52,250 nt of DNA from an uncultured Bacteroidales bacterium (GCA_902789725.1 CADAPC010000029.1:1-52250); one strand, 5' to 3'. Shown: positions 22,159 through 37,355, numbered from the stretch's first letter. Translations and numbers: made by a program. Notes: generated by a model not told the origin, from the sequence alone.

Positions 22159-24426
22159 TCAGTTTCTCTCATTTGGCGTGTCAACCGAGGAGAGAATCTG
22201 CACGTTCTCCACGACGGGGCGGCCCGCTGTGAAGCGCAGTACGATGCGGAAATTGGCGATGTCGCTGTAGATGTAGAGCGGTATTTCCTCGTCGAGCTTC
22301 GGTTGGTGGTCGAAGGTGAGGCGTATGGAGGAGCCGGCAAGGTAGTTTTCGGTGGGGCGCTGGGCGCGGTCCTTGTCGTTTATGGGATAGAGCGAGAAGA
22401 CGGGGTCGATGAGGGCGAGGAGGCGGGGCAGCTCGATGTGGAGCTTCTTGTCGCCGCCCGTGACGAGGTTCTTCACGTCGCGCTTCACGTCGTTCCACAG
22501 GTTGCCGTCGCTCGCGGTGCCCACCACCCGTATGCCCTGCTCGATGAGGCGGTGGAGCTTGGGGGTGGAGAGGTGGAGGTCGCGGAGAAGCTGCTGGTGC
22601 GAGCCGGTGGTGGCGGGGAGGCTGGACGGGGAGCGGGCCAGCCGGACGGCCTGCTCCGTGGCGCGCATGTACTTGTAGTCCACGTTGTCTATCCAACATA
22701 TCTTGTCGTCGGTCATGGCAATGGCACGTATGTGGGTGATGTCGTTGTATTTCTTGTCGGCATACCTCAGCTTCACCACCCCAATCTCAGTGCGGTCGTT
22801 GTGCCGGATGATGTTGACGGAGGGAAGTTTCTGTACGTCATACTCGTCCTTATACATATCGGTGTAGTGTAGGCAGAGGAAGATGCGCACATTCTCCAAG
22901 TCAATGTCAGAGCGGTTGTGGATGGTCACCTTTATCTCGTCGTCCTTGTCAGCCAGCGTCCAGTTGACGGTGGGCTCCACCTGCACATCGAGGAAACTCT
23001 GCTCGAGGAGTATCTGCTTGAAGGCGCTGTACATGTTGTCCTCGCAGTAATGCATGTCGCTGAGCAGGCAATCATACACGCCCTGATGGCCGCGGCGGTA
23101 GAAGTGGTTGAAGATTTCGCGCTTGCTCCCCTCTACGTCGCCCTGCTGCGCGTAGTAGTGAGCCTTGAGGAGGTTGGGGCTGAAGATGCCGAAGCCTTCC
23201 ATGGTGGAGCGGTAGAGGCGGAGCAGGTACTTGCCCTCGGCGGAGTGGTTGAGGTAGGTGCGGGCGCGGTAACTGTCGAGCAGGTCGGTGAGCTCGGCGG
23301 CCTGGCGGGGGTACTCGATGGATGCCTGGTCGAAGTACGACACAGCCTTTGCGGCCTCACCCTGCTGGCAGTAGAGCAGTCCCTTCAGCACGAGGGCGGG
23401 TGCGGAGCGCGAGGGATAGAGCGCAAGGTAGTGGTCGAGCGTGTTCTCGGCCTCCACAAGCATGTCGGCGCGAGGGTCGGCCCGCGGGGTCTCCACATGA
23501 GCGCCCGCCAGCACGGAGTCGGCCTTGGAGAGGGCAGCGTCGGCACGCTCCAGGCTCTTCGGAAGCCCCACCTCCTGAGCAGTACGGAGCGCCCCCGACG
23601 GCCCCGTGCCGCTGCACACCTGAATGAGCGACAGGCTCTTCAGCAGGAGGGCCTCGCGGTTGGTGGGATAGTCATTCAGCACCTGCTGGGCCTGGTTGTA
23701 GGCTCCGAGCGGATGGCCCTCGTAGAGGTCGATGTACGCCTTGTCCTTCTTCAGGCAGAGGGCGTCCCACTCGTGCATGTACTTATAATATATAGGTGCG
23801 TACTGTTCCAGGTAGTCGATGTACGACATCCTCACGGCCTCTATCTCGCGCTCCAGCTGGCGCTTCAGCTCTTTCTGCTTCTCATACTCGTCGAAGGCGG
23901 CGGTCTTGGCCTTCTCCACGCCCCCTGCCACACTCACCGAACTGAGCGTGGCGTCGCCTGTGAGCATGGAGCCTATCACGCCCACGGGGTTGACCTCGGA
24001 GGCAAAGGTGGTGGCGCCGCTGGTGGCGCTGCGCATGAGCATCCACACGTCATCAAGCTCCTGGTGCTCGCGCCGCAGGTCGTACAGCCGCTGGAGGATG
24101 GGGAAAAGTTTCCGTTTCTGCTCCAACACATCAGGAGCCACATGGCTGAAGTCTTGCTTGGCCACATACTCCAGGTAGGACATGAAGTCCTCGCTCTGCA
24201 CCTGCGCCACCTCCAGCGCATTCATGGCGCGCACAGTCGCCTCCAGATCGTACTCCGAGGCTGCAGCCTCCACGTCCAAAGCCTCCCAGGCGGGTTGAAA
24301 CTCCCTGGAGGGCTCATACGCCTCCAAGTCCATCTTCTCTACGGGCCAAAACTGCCAAGCCAGCAGTCCGACGGCGCACAGCACCACCAGTGCCACAAGG
24401 GTCCAAACAATTGTCTTTTTCATCAT
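22159..24426 (-). CDS. Membrane-anchored TPR-containing protein of unknown function
   Basis: A 755-residue protein from the first of two adjacent ATGs (24426 or 24423). One N-terminal TM helix (IVWTLVALVVLCAVGLLAWQF, about 5-25) anchors a large soluble part, presumably periplasmic. Residues 60-220 are helical with a Lys/Glu-rich coiled coil (FDEYEKQKELKRQLEREIEA). TPR-like segments follow (AYIDLYEGHPLGAYNQAQQV and ALVLKGLLYCQQGEAAKAVS). The last ~250 residues look beta-rich (DDEIKVTIHNRSDIDLENVR), perhaps an Ig-like domain. I do not recognise the family. It has its own promoter and sits directly downstream of the rpoC terminator. Confidence 0.7.
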   Translation of the reverse strand: MMKKTIVWTLVALVVLCAVGLLAWQFWPVEKMDLEAYEPSREFQPAWEALDVEAAASEYDLEATVRAMNALEVAQVQSEDFMSYLEYVAKQDFSHVAPDVLEQKRKLFPILQRLYDLRREHQELDDVWMLMRSATSGATTFASEVNPVGVIGSMLTGDATLSSVSVAGGVEKAKTAAFDEYEKQKELKRQLEREIEAVRMSYIDYLEQYAPIYYKYMHEWDALCLKKDKAYIDLYEGHPLGAYNQAQQVLNDYPTNREALLLKSLSLIQVCSGTGPSGALRTAQEVGLPKSLERADAALSKADSVLAGAHVETPRADPRADMLVEAENTLDHYLALYPSRSAPALVLKGLLYCQQGEAAKAVSYFDQASIEYPRQAAELTDLLDSYRARTYLNHSAEGKYLLRLYRSTMEGFGIFSPNLLKAHYYAQQGDVEGSKREIFNHFYRRGHQGVYDCLLSDMHYCEDNMYSAFKQILLEQSFLDVQVEPTVNWTLADKDDEIKVTIHNRSDIDLENVRIFLCLHYTDMYKDEYDVQKLPSVNIIRHNDRTEIGVVKLRYADKKYNDITHIRAIAMTDDKICWIDNVDYKYMRATEQAVRLARSPSSLPATTGSHQQLLRDLHLSTPKLHRLIEQGIRVVGTASDGNLWNDVKRDVKNLVTGGDKKLHIELPRLLALIDPVFSLYPINDKDRAQRPTENYLAGSSIRLTFDHQPKLDEEIPLYIYSDIANFRIVLRFTAGRPVVENVQILSSVDTPNERN

Positions 24427-24443
24427 TGCCTCTTCTTTGGCCA

Positions 24444-24474
24444 CAAAAGTAGGGATATTTTTCCGTATCACCAA
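24444..24474 (-). promoter_or_regulatory. Promoter of the TPR membrane protein gene
   Basis: Minus strand TTG (24472-24474), 20 nt, TACTTTTG (24444-24451), 17 bp before the ATG at 24426. Confidence 0.65.
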
Positions 24475-24494
24475 ATAATTGCATGGAAATCCGC

Positions 24495-24534
24495 AAAAAA
24501 CGCGGGCGGACCGGCCTGAGCCAATCCACCCGCG
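24495..24534 (-). terminator. Rho-independent terminator of the rpoBC operon
   Basis: On the minus strand CGCGGGTGGA pairs with TCCGCCCGCG (one G-T), extended inward by TTGGC/GCCGG around a TCAG loop (24501-24534), then six T (24495-24500). It lies 34 bp beyond the rpoC stop. Confidence 0.85.
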
Positions 24535-24567
24535 CACGTTTTGGGGAATGAATATGTGTGGGGACTA

Positions 24568-28872
<4,305 letters not shown>

Positions 28873-28893
28873 GTTGTATGTCGTCTATTTATA

Positions 28894-31800
28894 TTAATCC
28901 AATGAGATGCTAAGTCCAAGACCACGGAGTTCGTGGAGCAGCACGTTGAGAGACTCTGGAATGCCAGGAGTGGGCATGGGGTCGCCCTTCACAATGGCTT
29001 CGTAGGCCTTGCTACGACCGTTCACATCATCTGACTTGATGGTAAGTATCTCCTGAAGTACATGGGATGCGCCGAAGGCTTCGAGCGCCCACACCTCCAT
29101 CTCTCCGAAGCGCTGGCCACCGAACTGTGCCTTACCGCCAAGGGGCTGCTGCGTGATGAGCGAGTAGGGACCAATGGAGCGAGCATGCATTTTGTCTTCC
29201 ACCATGTGGCCGAGCTTCAGCATGTAGGTGACACCCACGGTGGCGGGCTGGTCGAACCGAAGGCCTGTCTCACCGTTATACAAATAGGTGCGGCCGTAGC
29301 GTGGAAGGCCTGCCTTGTCAGTCCATTCGCAGAGGTCTTCAAGGCGTGCACCATCGAAGATGGGGGTGGCGAACTTCACGTTGAGTTTCTTTCCTGCTGC
29401 ACCAAGCACGGTCTCGAAAATCTGACCGATGTTCATGCGCGAGGGCACACCAAGCGGGTTCAGTACGATATCCACAGGAGTACCATCCTCGAGGAACGGC
29501 ATGTCTTCCTGACGAACCACCTTGGATACAATACCCTTGTTGCCGTGGCGACCGGCCATCTTATCGCCCACACCTATCTTACGCTTCTTGGCGATATAGA
29601 CCTTGGCCATCTGGATGATGCCTGATGGCAGCTCGTCACCGATGGTGAGGGCGAACTTCTTGCGGTGCAATTCGGCTGCGAGTATCTTGTACTGCTTAAG
29701 GTAGTTGATGACCAGCTCGCGAATCAGGGTGTTGGTGTGCTCATCTTTTGTCCAGCCAGACAACTGTACGGTCGTGTAATCAATGTTATGAAGTGCACCA
29801 GCGATGAATTTGGCCCCCACGGGGATGAGGTCGGCACCCATGTAGTCCTTTACGCCCTTTGATGTCTTACCCTTCGTCAGCTCCAGAATCTTGTCGATAA
29901 GGATTTCCTTGAGGCCATCCATCTTGTCCTGATATTCCTGGTCGTAACGGGGAAGAATCTTCTTATCCTCAGCCTTCGACGCACGTGTCTTGATGGCCTT
30001 GGAGAAGAGCTTCTTGTCAATCACCACACCAGAAAGGGAAGGAGTAGCTTTCAGCGAGGCATCCTTCACATCGCCAGCCTTGTCACCAAAAATGGCGCGG
30101 AGAAGTTTCTCTTCAGGAGTGGGGTCAGACTCACCCTTAGGAGTAATCTTACCAATGAGGATGTCGCCAGGTTCGATGCGTGCACCCACGCGCACAATAC
30201 CATTTTCATCAAGATCCTTCGTAGCGTCTTCGCTGACATTGGGGATGTCGGCAGTGAGTTCCTCCACACCGCGCTTCGTCTCACGCACTTCGAGCGAATA
30301 CTCATCTACGTGGACAGAGGTGAGCAGGTCTTCGCGTACCACACGCTCGTTCAGCACAATGGCGTCCTCATAGTTATAGCCCTTCCATGGCATATAGGCC
30401 ACAAGGAGGTTGCGTCCAAGTGCCAACTCGCCTGCCTCGGTTGCATAGCCTTCCGTAAGGATGTCTCCCTTCTTCACATGCTGACCACGGTCGCAAATGG
30501 GGCGAAGGTCAATCGTCATGTTCTGGTTGGTGCGGCGGAACTTGGGTATCTTGTATTCTTTCAGTGCGGGTTCGAAGCTGACAAACTCTTCATCCTCTGT
30601 GCGGTTGTAGAGAATGCGGATGGTGGTGGCATCTACATATTCAACCACACCATCGCCCTCGGCCACAATCATGGTGCGAGAGTCCTCGCACACCTGCTTC
30701 TCAATGCCAGTGCCCACAATGGGAGCCTCAGTGCGAATCAACGGAACCGCCTGGCGCATCATGTTCGATCCCATGAGTGCGCGGTGTGCATCGTCGTGCT
30801 CCAAGAATGGGATGAGGGCTGCAGCGATGGAGGCAATCTGCTGAGGAGCTACGTCCATATAGTCCACTTCTGATGGTGGAACCACTGGATAGTCAGCATC
30901 CTGGCGACACTTCACCACCTTGCGGATAAAATGACCGTCATCCTTCAAGGGAGCATTTCCCTGACCGATTATCTTGTTCTCCTCTTCTTCTGCAGAAAGG
31001 TAAACGATGTGGTCGTTATCAATATCAGCAACACCATCAATCACCTTGCGATAGGGAGTCTCAATGAATCCGAGATTATTAATCTTTGCATATACGCAAA
31101 GGGAAGATATCAGACCGATATTAGGTCCTTCAGGAGATTCGATTGGACAAAGACGACCATAGTGGGTATAGTGCACGTCGCGAACCTCGAAACCTGCACG
31201 TTCACGAGACAAACCACCAGGACCGAGTGCGGAGAGACGACGCTTGTGAGTCACCTCTGCCAAGGGGTTTGTCTGATCCATAAACTGCGACAACGGATTC
31301 GTTCCGAAGAAGGAATTGATCACACTCGATATAGTCTTGGCATTAATCAGGTCGGTGGGTGAGAACACTTCGTTGTCACGCACATTCATGCGCTCGCGAA
31401 TCGTACGGCTCATACGAGCAAGACCACTGGCGAACTGATTGGAAAGCTGCTCGCCGACGGTACGTACACGACGGTTGGAGAGGTGGTCAATATCGTCCAC
31501 CACAGCCTTTGAGTTAGCAAGTTCCACCAAGTATTTGATAATCTCTATAATGTCCTCCTTCGTCAACACACGCACCTCGGGGTCGATGGAAAGATTCAAT
31601 TTCCTATTGATGCGGTAACGACCCACATCACCCAGGTCATAACGTTTGTCGGAGAAGAAAAGTCCATTGATGACTTCACGCGCTGAGGCATCATCGGCTG
31701 GGTCGGCATTGCGCAACTGACGATACACGTATGTGACGGCTTCCTTCTCTGAGTTGCTGGGGTCTTTCTGCAGCGTGTTGAAAATAATGGAGAAGTCGGC

Positions 31801-32703
31801 AGTGTTGGCATCGTCGCGCTGAACGAGAATAGTATCAACTCCTGAATCAATGATCTTCTCCACCACATCGTCGGTGATGACGCTGTCGCGGTCCACCACA
31901 ATCTCATTACGCTCAATTGAAACCACTTCACCCGTATCTTCATCCACGAAGTCCTCATTCCACGATTGGAGAATACGAGCTGCAAGCTTACGGCCTTTCG
32001 CTTTCTTCAGATTAGCATCGGTCACCTTTATCTCGTCAGACAGATTGAAGATGTCAAGGATATCCTTATCGTTTTCGTAGCCGATGGCACGAAGCAGCGT
32101 GGTCACAGGCAATTTCTTCTTACGGTCGATGTAGGCATACATCACATTATTAATGTCGGTAGCAAACTCAATCCACGAACCCTTGAAGGGAATGATACGA
32201 GCCGAGAAAAGAGGAGTACCATTGGCATGGACACTGGAGCCAAAGAACACGCCTGGAGAACGGTGAAGCTGAGAAACGACAACGCGTTCGGCACCATTGA
32301 TGACGAACGTACCATTGTCTGTCATATAAGGAATCGACCCCAAGAATACGTCCTGGATAACTGTATCGAAATCCTCATGGTCTGGGTCTGAACAATAAAG
32401 TTTGAGCTTGGCTTTCAAAGGAACGCTGTAGGTCAGACCACGTTCCAGACACTCCTCAATCGAATAGCGAGGTGCATCAATATAGTAGTCCAAGAACTCA
32501 AGAACAAAATTATTGCGCGTATCTGCAATTGGGAAATTCTCTGCAAACACCTTGTAAAGGCCATCTTTCTTACGCTTCTCTGGCGGTGTGTCCAATTGAA
32601 GAAAATCTCTGAAAGACTTCAGCTGAACGTCCAAGAAATCAGGATATGGCATCGGGTTCTTTACGGTGGCAAAGTTGACTCGGTTGTTGATGATTTGGGA
32701 CAT
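28894..32703 (-). CDS. rpoB: DNA-directed RNA polymerase subunit beta
   Basis: A full-length 1269-residue beta subunit. The rifampicin-binding region is recognisable ([20 protein letters not shown], then [20 protein letters not shown]) and carries the common sensitive-type residues DQTN, H-R and [13 protein letters not shown], which contacts the active centre, is intact. The C-terminus interacts with beta', encoded 21 bp downstream. Transcription into the gene passes an attenuator at 32846-32896. Confidence 0.98.
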   Translation of the reverse strand: MSQIINNRVNFATVKNPMPYPDFLDVQLKSFRDFLQLDTPPEKRKKDGLYKVFAENFPIADTRNNFVLEFLDYYIDAPRYSIEECLERGLTYSVPLKAKLKLYCSDPDHEDFDTVIQDVFLGSIPYMTDNGTFVINGAERVVVSQLHRSPGVFFGSSVHANGTPLFSARIIPFKGSWIEFATDINNVMYAYIDRKKKLPVTTLLRAIGYENDKDILDIFNLSDEIKVTDANLKKAKGRKLAARILQSWNEDFVDEDTGEVVSIERNEIVVDRDSVITDDVVEKIIDSGVDTILVQRDDANTADFSIIFNTLQKDPSNSEKEAVTYVYRQLRNADPADDASAREVINGLFFSDKRYDLGDVGRYRINRKLNLSIDPEVRVLTKEDIIEIIKYLVELANSKAVVDDIDHLSNRRVRTVGEQLSNQFASGLARMSRTIRERMNVRDNEVFSPTDLINAKTISSVINSFFGTNPLSQFMDQTNPLAEVTHKRRLSALGPGGLSRERAGFEVRDVHYTHYGRLCPIESPEGPNIGLISSLCVYAKINNLGFIETPYRKVIDGVADIDNDHIVYLSAEEEENKIIGQGNAPLKDDGHFIRKVVKCRQDADYPVVPPSEVDYMDVAPQQIASIAAALIPFLEHDDAHRALMGSNMMRQAVPLIRTEAPIVGTGIEKQVCEDSRTMIVAEGDGVVEYVDATTIRILYNRTEDEEFVSFEPALKEYKIPKFRRTNQNMTIDLRPICDRGQHVKKGDILTEGYATEAGELALGRNLLVAYMPWKGYNYEDAIVLNERVVREDLLTSVHVDEYSLEVRETKRGVEELTADIPNVSEDATKDLDENGIVRVGARIEPGDILIGKITPKGESDPTPEEKLLRAIFGDKAGDVKDASLKATPSLSGVVIDKKLFSKAIKTRASKAEDKKILPRYDQEYQDKMDGLKEILIDKILELTKGKTSKGVKDYMGADLIPVGAKFIAGALHNIDYTTVQLSGWTKDEHTNTLIRELVINYLKQYKILAAELHRKKFALTIGDELPSGIIQMAKVYIAKKRKIGVGDKMAGRHGNKGIVSKVVRQEDMPFLEDGTPVDIVLNPLGVPSRMNIGQIFETVLGAAGKKLNVKFATPIFDGARLEDLCEWTDKAGLPRYGRTYLYNGETGLRFDQPATVGVTYMLKLGHMVEDKMHARSIGPYSLITQQPLGGKAQFGGQRFGEMEVWALEAFGASHVLQEILTIKSDDVNGRSKAYEAIVKGDPMPTPGIPESLNVLLHELRGLGLSISLD

Positions 32704-32845
32704 CTTATAAATTTGTTTGAATAATAATTCAGATTATAAAGTAGGTATTATCTCTGCGCTCGATTTCTGGTGCTACAGCATATTTTGTTCTCTCTTCCCA
32801 ATAGGAATTGCAACTCACACCGACAATCAAGAAGGGATGCTTTGC

Positions 32846-32896
32846 CTAAAAAAGACACAAAAAGGTTAAGAACCCTCAACCTGAGGATTCTTAACC
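32846..32896 (-). terminator. rplL-rpoB intergenic attenuator hairpin
   Basis: The minus strand folds GGTTAAGAATCCTCA with TGAGGGTTCTTAACC (15 bp with one T-G pair, 3-nt loop; 32864-32896), followed by CTTTTTGTGTCTTTTTT. It lies 21 bp after the rplL stop and about 140 bp before rpoB, where other bacteria place a partial terminator that lowers rpoBC relative to L7/L12. Confidence 0.8.
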
Positions 32897-32917
32897 ATCG
32901 CTATGTAAGGTGATAAA

Positions 32918-33301
32918 TTACTTAATCTCTACCTCAGCACCAGCTGCTTCGAGAGCGGCCTTAACTGCCTCGGCTGTAGCCTTATCAACGCCTTCCTTCA
33001 CATTGCAAGGAGCACCATCAACAAGATCCTTAGCCTCCTTAAGACCAAGACCAAGAGCTTCCTTAGCAGCCTTTACAACCTGAAGCTTAGCAGCACCTGC
33101 GCTCTTGAGAACAACATCAAATGAAGTCTTCTCTTCAGCAACAGCTGCACCTTCAGCTGCGGGACCAGCAGCAACAGCAACAGCTGCTGCAGCAGGCTCA
33201 ATTCCGTACTCATCCTTGAGGATAGTCTTAAGTTCACTTACTTCTTTCACTGTCAAGTTAACCAACTCTTCAGCGATAGCTTTAACAGGGAGAACTTGCA
33301 T
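32918..33301 (-). CDS. rplL: 50S ribosomal protein L7/L12, unusual N-terminus
   Basis: A 127-residue protein with the typical helical dimerisation domain ([20 protein letters not shown]), the Ala-rich hinge ([10 protein letters not shown]) and the C-terminal factor-binding domain ([20 protein letters not shown]). Bacteroidales L7/L12 normally opens with MAD-(I/V)-KAIAEEL. Here the codons before KAIAEEL are MQVLPV, from the ATG at 33301. In-frame ATGs also exist at 33325 and 33331, the longest giving the Cys-rich [10 protein letters not shown]. The start is therefore uncertain. Confidence 0.9.
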   Translation of the reverse strand: MQVLPVKAIAEELVNLTVKEVSELKTILKDEYGIEPAAAAVAVAAGPAAEGAAVAEEKTSFDVVLKSAGAAKLQVVKAAKEALGLGLKEAKDLVDGAPCNVKEGVDKATAEAVKAALEAAGAEVEIK

Positions 33302-33355
33302 GGAGGCGCAAACGCATGCACACATCAGCACAAGTTTTCGACAGCTTCGAGGTCT

Positions 33356-33880
33356 TTACTCCCCTTTTTTCTCAATTGCATCAAGCAATCCGTGAATAGT
33401 AGTGCCCGCATCGAGAGCAGAGAGAACGCTGTTGACTGGGCCTTCGAGCATTGCGACAACATCTGCGATAAGCTCGGCCTTGCTCTTGATTGCAGCAAGA
33501 GTGCCAAGTTGATCTGCGCCAATGTAAACGCTCTCTTCCGCAAACGCTCCTTTCAGAGCTGGCATGTCGCCATGTGTTTTACCAAACGACTTAATCAGTT
33601 TAGCAGGCTGGTTAGCAACCTGAGAGAACATGATACCGGTCGTGTTCTTGAGAATGGGCTTCAGCGCCTCAAAATCGGCATTGCCAATTTTTTCAAGTGC
33701 CTTGATGAAGAGTGTGTTCTTCACCACCTGAAGCTTAATTCCATCCTTATAACAAGCACGACGAAGCTCGCTTGTCGTCTGAGAGTCAAGAGCAGTTACA
33801 TCTACTACATAGAAATGTGGATAATTGTTGAGTGTCTCAACAAGCTTATCTATAAGTAAAGCTTTATCTTCTTTCTTCAT
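33356..33880 (-). CDS. rplJ: 50S ribosomal protein L10
   Basis: A 174-residue stalk-base protein. The N-terminal domain binds 23S rRNA (ALDSQTTSELRRACYKDGIK, then LQVVKNTLFIKALE), and the C-terminal helix (AIKSKAELIADVVAML and following) docks the L7/L12 dimers. It starts 19 bp after the rplA stop and is followed by rplL. No separate L10 leader is evident in the short gap. Confidence 0.97.
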   Translation of the reverse strand: MKKEDKALLIDKLVETLNNYPHFYVVDVTALDSQTTSELRRACYKDGIKLQVVKNTLFIKALEKIGNADFEALKPILKNTTGIMFSQVANQPAKLIKSFGKTHGDMPALKGAFAEESVYIGADQLGTLAAIKSKAELIADVVAMLEGPVNSVLSALDAGTTIHGLLDAIEKKGE

Positions 33881-33898
33881 GATTCTGATCCAAATTAA

Positions 33899-34591
33899 TT
33901 ATTCAACAGACTTAGGGTCAACTTTGATGCCCTTGCTCATAGTACTTGAAAGATAAATGCTCTTGATGTAAGTGCCTTTCGCTGTAGCAGGCTTGAGTTT
34001 GATGATTGTATTGATGAACTCCTGGGCATTCTGAGCAATCTTCTCGGCAGAGAATGAAACCTTGCCGATGGATGCGTGAACGATACCAGTCTTGTCAACT
34101 TTGAAATCTATCTTACCTTGCTTCACTTCACGGATAGCCTTAGCAACATCCATAGTAACTGTACCACTCTTGGGGTTTGGCATCAAGCCACGAGGACCTA
34201 AGACACGACCGAGTGCACCAATCTTACCCATGCAAGAAGGCATAGTGATGATGACATCGATATCAGTCCAACCACCCTTAATCTTGTCGATATACTCTTC
34301 AAGACCTACGTAGTCAGCACCTGCTTCGGTTGCAGCAGCCGCTTGGTCAGAAGGAACGAGTGCAAGAACACGTACTTCCTTGCCTGTACCGTTAGGGAGA
34401 GAAACCACACCACGCACCATCTGGTTAGCCTTACGTGGGTCAACACCAAGACGGATGTCAATGTCCAACGAAGCATCAAACTTCGTAAAGGTGATATCCT
34501 TCACAAGTTGCGATGCCTCAGCCAGCGTGTAATCCTTCCCTGCTTCAACCTTGTCAGCAACTGCTTTCTGATTTTTTGTAAGTTTACTCAT
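33899..34591 (-). CDS. rplA: 50S ribosomal protein L1
   Basis: A full-length 230-residue L1. The conserved [20 protein letters not shown] and [20 protein letters not shown] segments that contact 23S rRNA and the L11-L1 mRNA are present. It lies between rplK and rplJ with 16-19 bp gaps. In other bacteria L1 represses its own operon; I did not identify the mRNA site. Confidence 0.98.
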   Translation of the reverse strand: MSKLTKNQKAVADKVEAGKDYTLAEASQLVKDITFTKFDASLDIDIRLGVDPRKANQMVRGVVSLPNGTGKEVRVLALVPSDQAAAATEAGADYVGLEEYIDKIKGGWTDIDVIITMPSCMGKIGALGRVLGPRGLMPNPKSGTVTMDVAKAIREVKQGKIDFKVDKTGIVHASIGKVSFSAEKIAQNAQEFINTIIKLKPATAKGTYIKSIYLSSTMSKGIKVDPKSVE

Positions 34592-34607
34592 TTGATTGAA
34601 TTTTTAA

Positions 34608-35048
34608 TTATTTACCAGGGAATTCTCCTTTAACTTTAATACCCATACTTCTTGCTGTACCTGCAATCATAGACATTGCAGACTCAATTGTAAAGCAATT
34701 CAAATCAGGCATCTTATCCTCTGCGATAGTACGAATCTGATCCCATGTCACTTCGGCCACCTTCTTTCGGTTAGGTTCAGCAGAACCTTTCTTAATCTTG
34801 GCAGCCTCCATCAACTGAATTGCAGCAGGTGGTGTCTTGACAACGAAATCATACGATTTATCTGCATAGTAGGTGATAACGACAGGAAGAACCTTGCCTG
34901 CCTTATCCTGAGTTCTGGCGTTGAATGCTTTACAGAAATCCATAATGTTAATTCCTTTAGAACCCAATGCGGGACCTACTGGAGGTGATGGATTTGCTGC
35001 ACCGCCTTTAATCTGTAATTTGATTAATCCAGCAACTTCTTTAGCCAT
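34608..35048 (-). CDS. rplK: 50S ribosomal protein L11
   Basis: A 146-residue L11 with the N-terminal Pro-rich loop ([20 protein letters not shown]) that binds thiostrepton-class drugs and EF-G, and a C-terminal RNA-binding domain. It is part of the continuous nusG-rplKAJL unit. Confidence 0.98.
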   Translation of the reverse strand: MAKEVAGLIKLQIKGGAANPSPPVGPALGSKGINIMDFCKAFNARTQDKAGKVLPVVITYYADKSYDFVVKTPPAAIQLMEAAKIKKGSAEPNRKKVAEVTWDQIRTIAEDKMPDLNCFTIESAMSMIAGTARSMGIKVKGEFPGK

Positions 35049-35100
35049 TTTTTAATCGATATTTAATAATTGAACGATAAAAAGGACTGCCTGCGTAACA

Positions 35101-35718
35101 TCAAGCAAGTTCCTTTGAAACTTGTGTAAAGCTTAATTCGAGAGGAGTAACCCTTCCGAATATCTTCACCGACACCTTGAGCTTTTGCTTGTCAACGTTA
35201 ACCTCTTCAATGATTCCGTCAAATCCAGTAAAAGGACCTTCATTGACTTTGACAGATTCACCTACAAGATAGTCAGCATTAACAACTGCATCAACAACAT
35301 CTGGCTCCTCGTCTTCACCAAGACCTAACATCCGGTTCACCTCTGTCTGACGTACAGGAGAAGGCTTATCAGTGCCGCCTAAAAATCCGAGGACATTTGG
35401 AGTGTTGCGAAGCATGTGCGTAATTTCGCCATCAAGAGCAGCCTCAACCAGAACATAGCCAGGAAGAAGATTCCTCTTGGCTGGTATGCGTTTGTTATTA
35501 GCACCTACCTTGATAATGTTCTCTTGAGGAATGAGAACCTGAGTAACTCTGTCTTCATAACCGTGGTTCTTCATGTCAAGTTCAATATATTCCTTGACAG
35601 AAGCTTCTTTTCCACTGATTGCCTTGAGGACATACCATCTCAGAACAGGTTCTTCCTTAGGTTTCTTCGCCCAAACCTTAAGGCCCGTTTTCTCATCCTT
35701 TTTTAATTTTTCTGCCAT
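35101..35718 (-). CDS. nusG: Transcription termination/antitermination factor NusG
   Basis: A 205-residue protein with an NGN domain ([20 protein letters not shown], then [20 protein letters not shown]) and a C-terminal KOW domain ([20 protein letters not shown]). The N-terminus carries an extra basic segment of about 20 residues ([19 protein letters not shown]). It starts 10 bp after the secE stop. NusG couples RNA polymerase to the ribosome or Rho. Confidence 0.97.
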   Translation of the reverse strand: MAEKLKKDEKTGLKVWAKKPKEEPVLRWYVLKAISGKEASVKEYIELDMKNHGYEDRVTQVLIPQENIIKVGANNKRIPAKRNLLPGYVLVEAALDGEITHMLRNTPNVLGFLGGTDKPSPVRQTEVNRMLGLGEDEEPDVVDAVVNADYLVGESVKVNEGPFTGFDGIIEEVNVDKQKLKVSVKIFGRVTPLELSFTQVSKELA

Positions 35719-35728
35719 ATCGCTCTAA

Positions 35729-35923
35729 TCAATAAAAGAGTGAATAAATGAGCTTCAAAACCCATTCAAAGACGAAATCTATTGCACCGACCAGCAAAGC
35801 GATAATGATGGAAGCTGATAAAACAAGTATCGCCTGAGAGGTCAACTCTTTGTTTGTCGGCCAAGTCACCTTATGAACAAGTTCATCGTAGGATTCTTTG
35901 CAATATGTGATAATACTATTCAT
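35729..35923 (-). CDS. secE: Preprotein translocase subunit SecE
   Basis: A 64-residue protein from the ATG at 35923; the longer in-frame extension to 35998 runs into tRNA-Trp. It has the amphipathic cytoplasmic helix ESYDELVHKVTWPTNKEL and one TM helix (ILVLSASIIIALLVGAIDF and following), as in the short SecE of most bacteria. It is part of the SecYEG channel and is in the usual place upstream of nusG. Confidence 0.95.
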   Translation of the reverse strand: MNSIITYCKESYDELVHKVTWPTNKELTSQAILVLSASIIIALLVGAIDFVFEWVLKLIYSLFY

Positions 35924-35940
35924 ATTCTTACACTTTTTTG

Positions 35941-36013
35941 CACGGGAAGAGAGGCTCGAACTCCCGACACCTGGTTTTGGAGACCAGTGCTCTGCCAACT
36001 GAGCTATTCCCGT
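35941..36013 (-). tRNA. trnW: tRNA-Trp (CCA)
   Basis: A 73-nt cloverleaf: acceptor ACGGGAA/TTCCCGT, D arm GCTC..GAGC, anticodon stem CTGGT/ACCAG around loop CTCCAAA (anticodon CCA) and T loop TTCGAGC. The CCA end is not encoded in full. It lies between tuf and secE, a common arrangement. Confidence 0.95.
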
Positions 36014-36079
36014 AGATTAGGTGTCAGGCGACAAGAGCATCACCTGACACCATATTCTTGATTGTCCTTAATCAAACGA

Positions 36080-37219
36080 TTAATCAAAAACCTCTGTAAT
36101 CTGACCAGAACCAACTGTACGACCACCTTCGCGAATAGCGAAACGAAGACCTACGTTGATAGCAACTGGGTAGATAAGTTCAACCTTGATCTCCACGTTG
36201 TCACCAGGCATTACCATTTCAACTCCGTCTGGGAGAGAAATCTCACCTGTACAGTCCATGGTACGGAGATAGAACTGTGGACGATAGTGATTCTTGAATG
36301 GAGTGTGACGACCACCTTCTTCCTTTTTCAGCACGTAGATAGAAGCCTTGAAACCTTTGTGAGGAGTGATAACTCCAGGGTGAGTAATCACCATACCACG
36401 CTTCACATCCTTCTTGTCGATTCCACGGAGGAGAAGACCTACGTTGTCACCAGCCATACCTTCAGGAAGAATCTTACGGAACATCTCAACACCAGTAACG
36501 ACAGACTTAGCATCTTCACCAAGACCAAGGAGCTGAACTTCGTCACCTACCTTCACAACACCAGTCTCGATACGGCCTGTAGCCACTGTACCACGACCTG
36601 TGATAGAGAACACATCCTCAACAGGCATCAAGAATGGCTTATCAACATCACGAACAGGCTCTTGAATCCAAGTGTCGCAAGCATCCATGAGTTCCATCAC
36701 CTTGTCTTCCCACTCTGGAACACCATTCAAAGCACCAAGAGCAGAACCGCGGATGATAGGAGTCTCAGGCTCGAAGTCATACTGAGCGAGAAGATCCTGC
36801 ATATCCATCTCAACGAGCTCAAGCATTTCTTCATCGTCAACCATATCACACTTGTTCATGAACACTACAAGACGTGGCACATTCACCTGACGAGCAAGGA
36901 GGATGTGCTCACGAGTCTGAGGCATAGGACCATCGGTTGCAGCAACCACGATGATAGCACCGTCCATCTGAGCAGCACCAGTAACCATGTTCTTCACATA
37001 GTCGGCGTGTCCAGGGCAGTCCACGTGAGCGTAGTGACGTTTTGCTGTCTCATACTCGATGTGAGCAGTGTTGATAGTGATACCACGCTCCTTCTCTTCT
37101 GGAGCATTGTCAATCTGGTCGAAAGACTTAACTTCCTCAGAACCGAAGCCCTTCTCATGAAGAACCTTAGAAATCGCAGCAGTAAGAGTAGTCTTACCCA
37201 CGAATGTTTCTTTTGCCAT
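36080..37219 (-). CDS. tuf: Elongation factor Tu, with deletion of most of the P-loop
   Basis: A 379-residue EF-Tu; family members are about 394-397. It opens [20 protein letters not shown]. The usual segment between F6 and GKTTLTAA (R-x-KPHVNIGTIGHVDH) is missing, about 16 residues, so G1 (GHVDHGKT) is reduced to VGKT at 7-10. Switch/G2 RGITI (45-49), G3 DCPGH (67-71), G4 NKCD (122-125) and domains 2 and 3 are all normal. The frame is intact. As written, strand beta-1 and the phosphate loop are lost, and the protein should not bind GTP normally. Either this is a real internal in-frame deletion with another tuf copy elsewhere, or a sequence or assembly fault. tRNA-Thr lies upstream and tRNA-Trp downstream. 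Confidence 0.9.
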   Translation of the reverse strand: MAKETFVGKTTLTAAISKVLHEKGFGSEEVKSFDQIDNAPEEKERGITINTAHIEYETAKRHYAHVDCPGHADYVKNMVTGAAQMDGAIIVVAATDGPMPQTREHILLARQVNVPRLVVFMNKCDMVDDEEMLELVEMDMQDLLAQYDFEPETPIIRGSALGALNGVPEWEDKVMELMDACDTWIQEPVRDVDKPFLMPVEDVFSITGRGTVATGRIETGVVKVGDEVQLLGLGEDAKSVVTGVEMFRKILPEGMAGDNVGLLLRGIDKKDVKRGMVITHPGVITPHKGFKASIYVLKKEEGGRHTPFKNHYRPQFYLRTMDCTGEISLPDGVEMVMPGDNVEIKVELIYPVAINVGLRFAIREGGRTVGSGQITEVFD

Positions 37220-37283
37220 AGCTAAAAATTATTCTTTAGAGTTATTAAATTGATTTACCATTTAATTTTTCTCGGCGAGAGAG

Positions 37284-37355
<72 letters not shown>

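Noticed and set aside
36062..37225. 387-codon plus-strand frame opposite tuf
   Set aside because: Mirror frame of a highly codon-biased gene; the minus strand is clearly EF-Tu.
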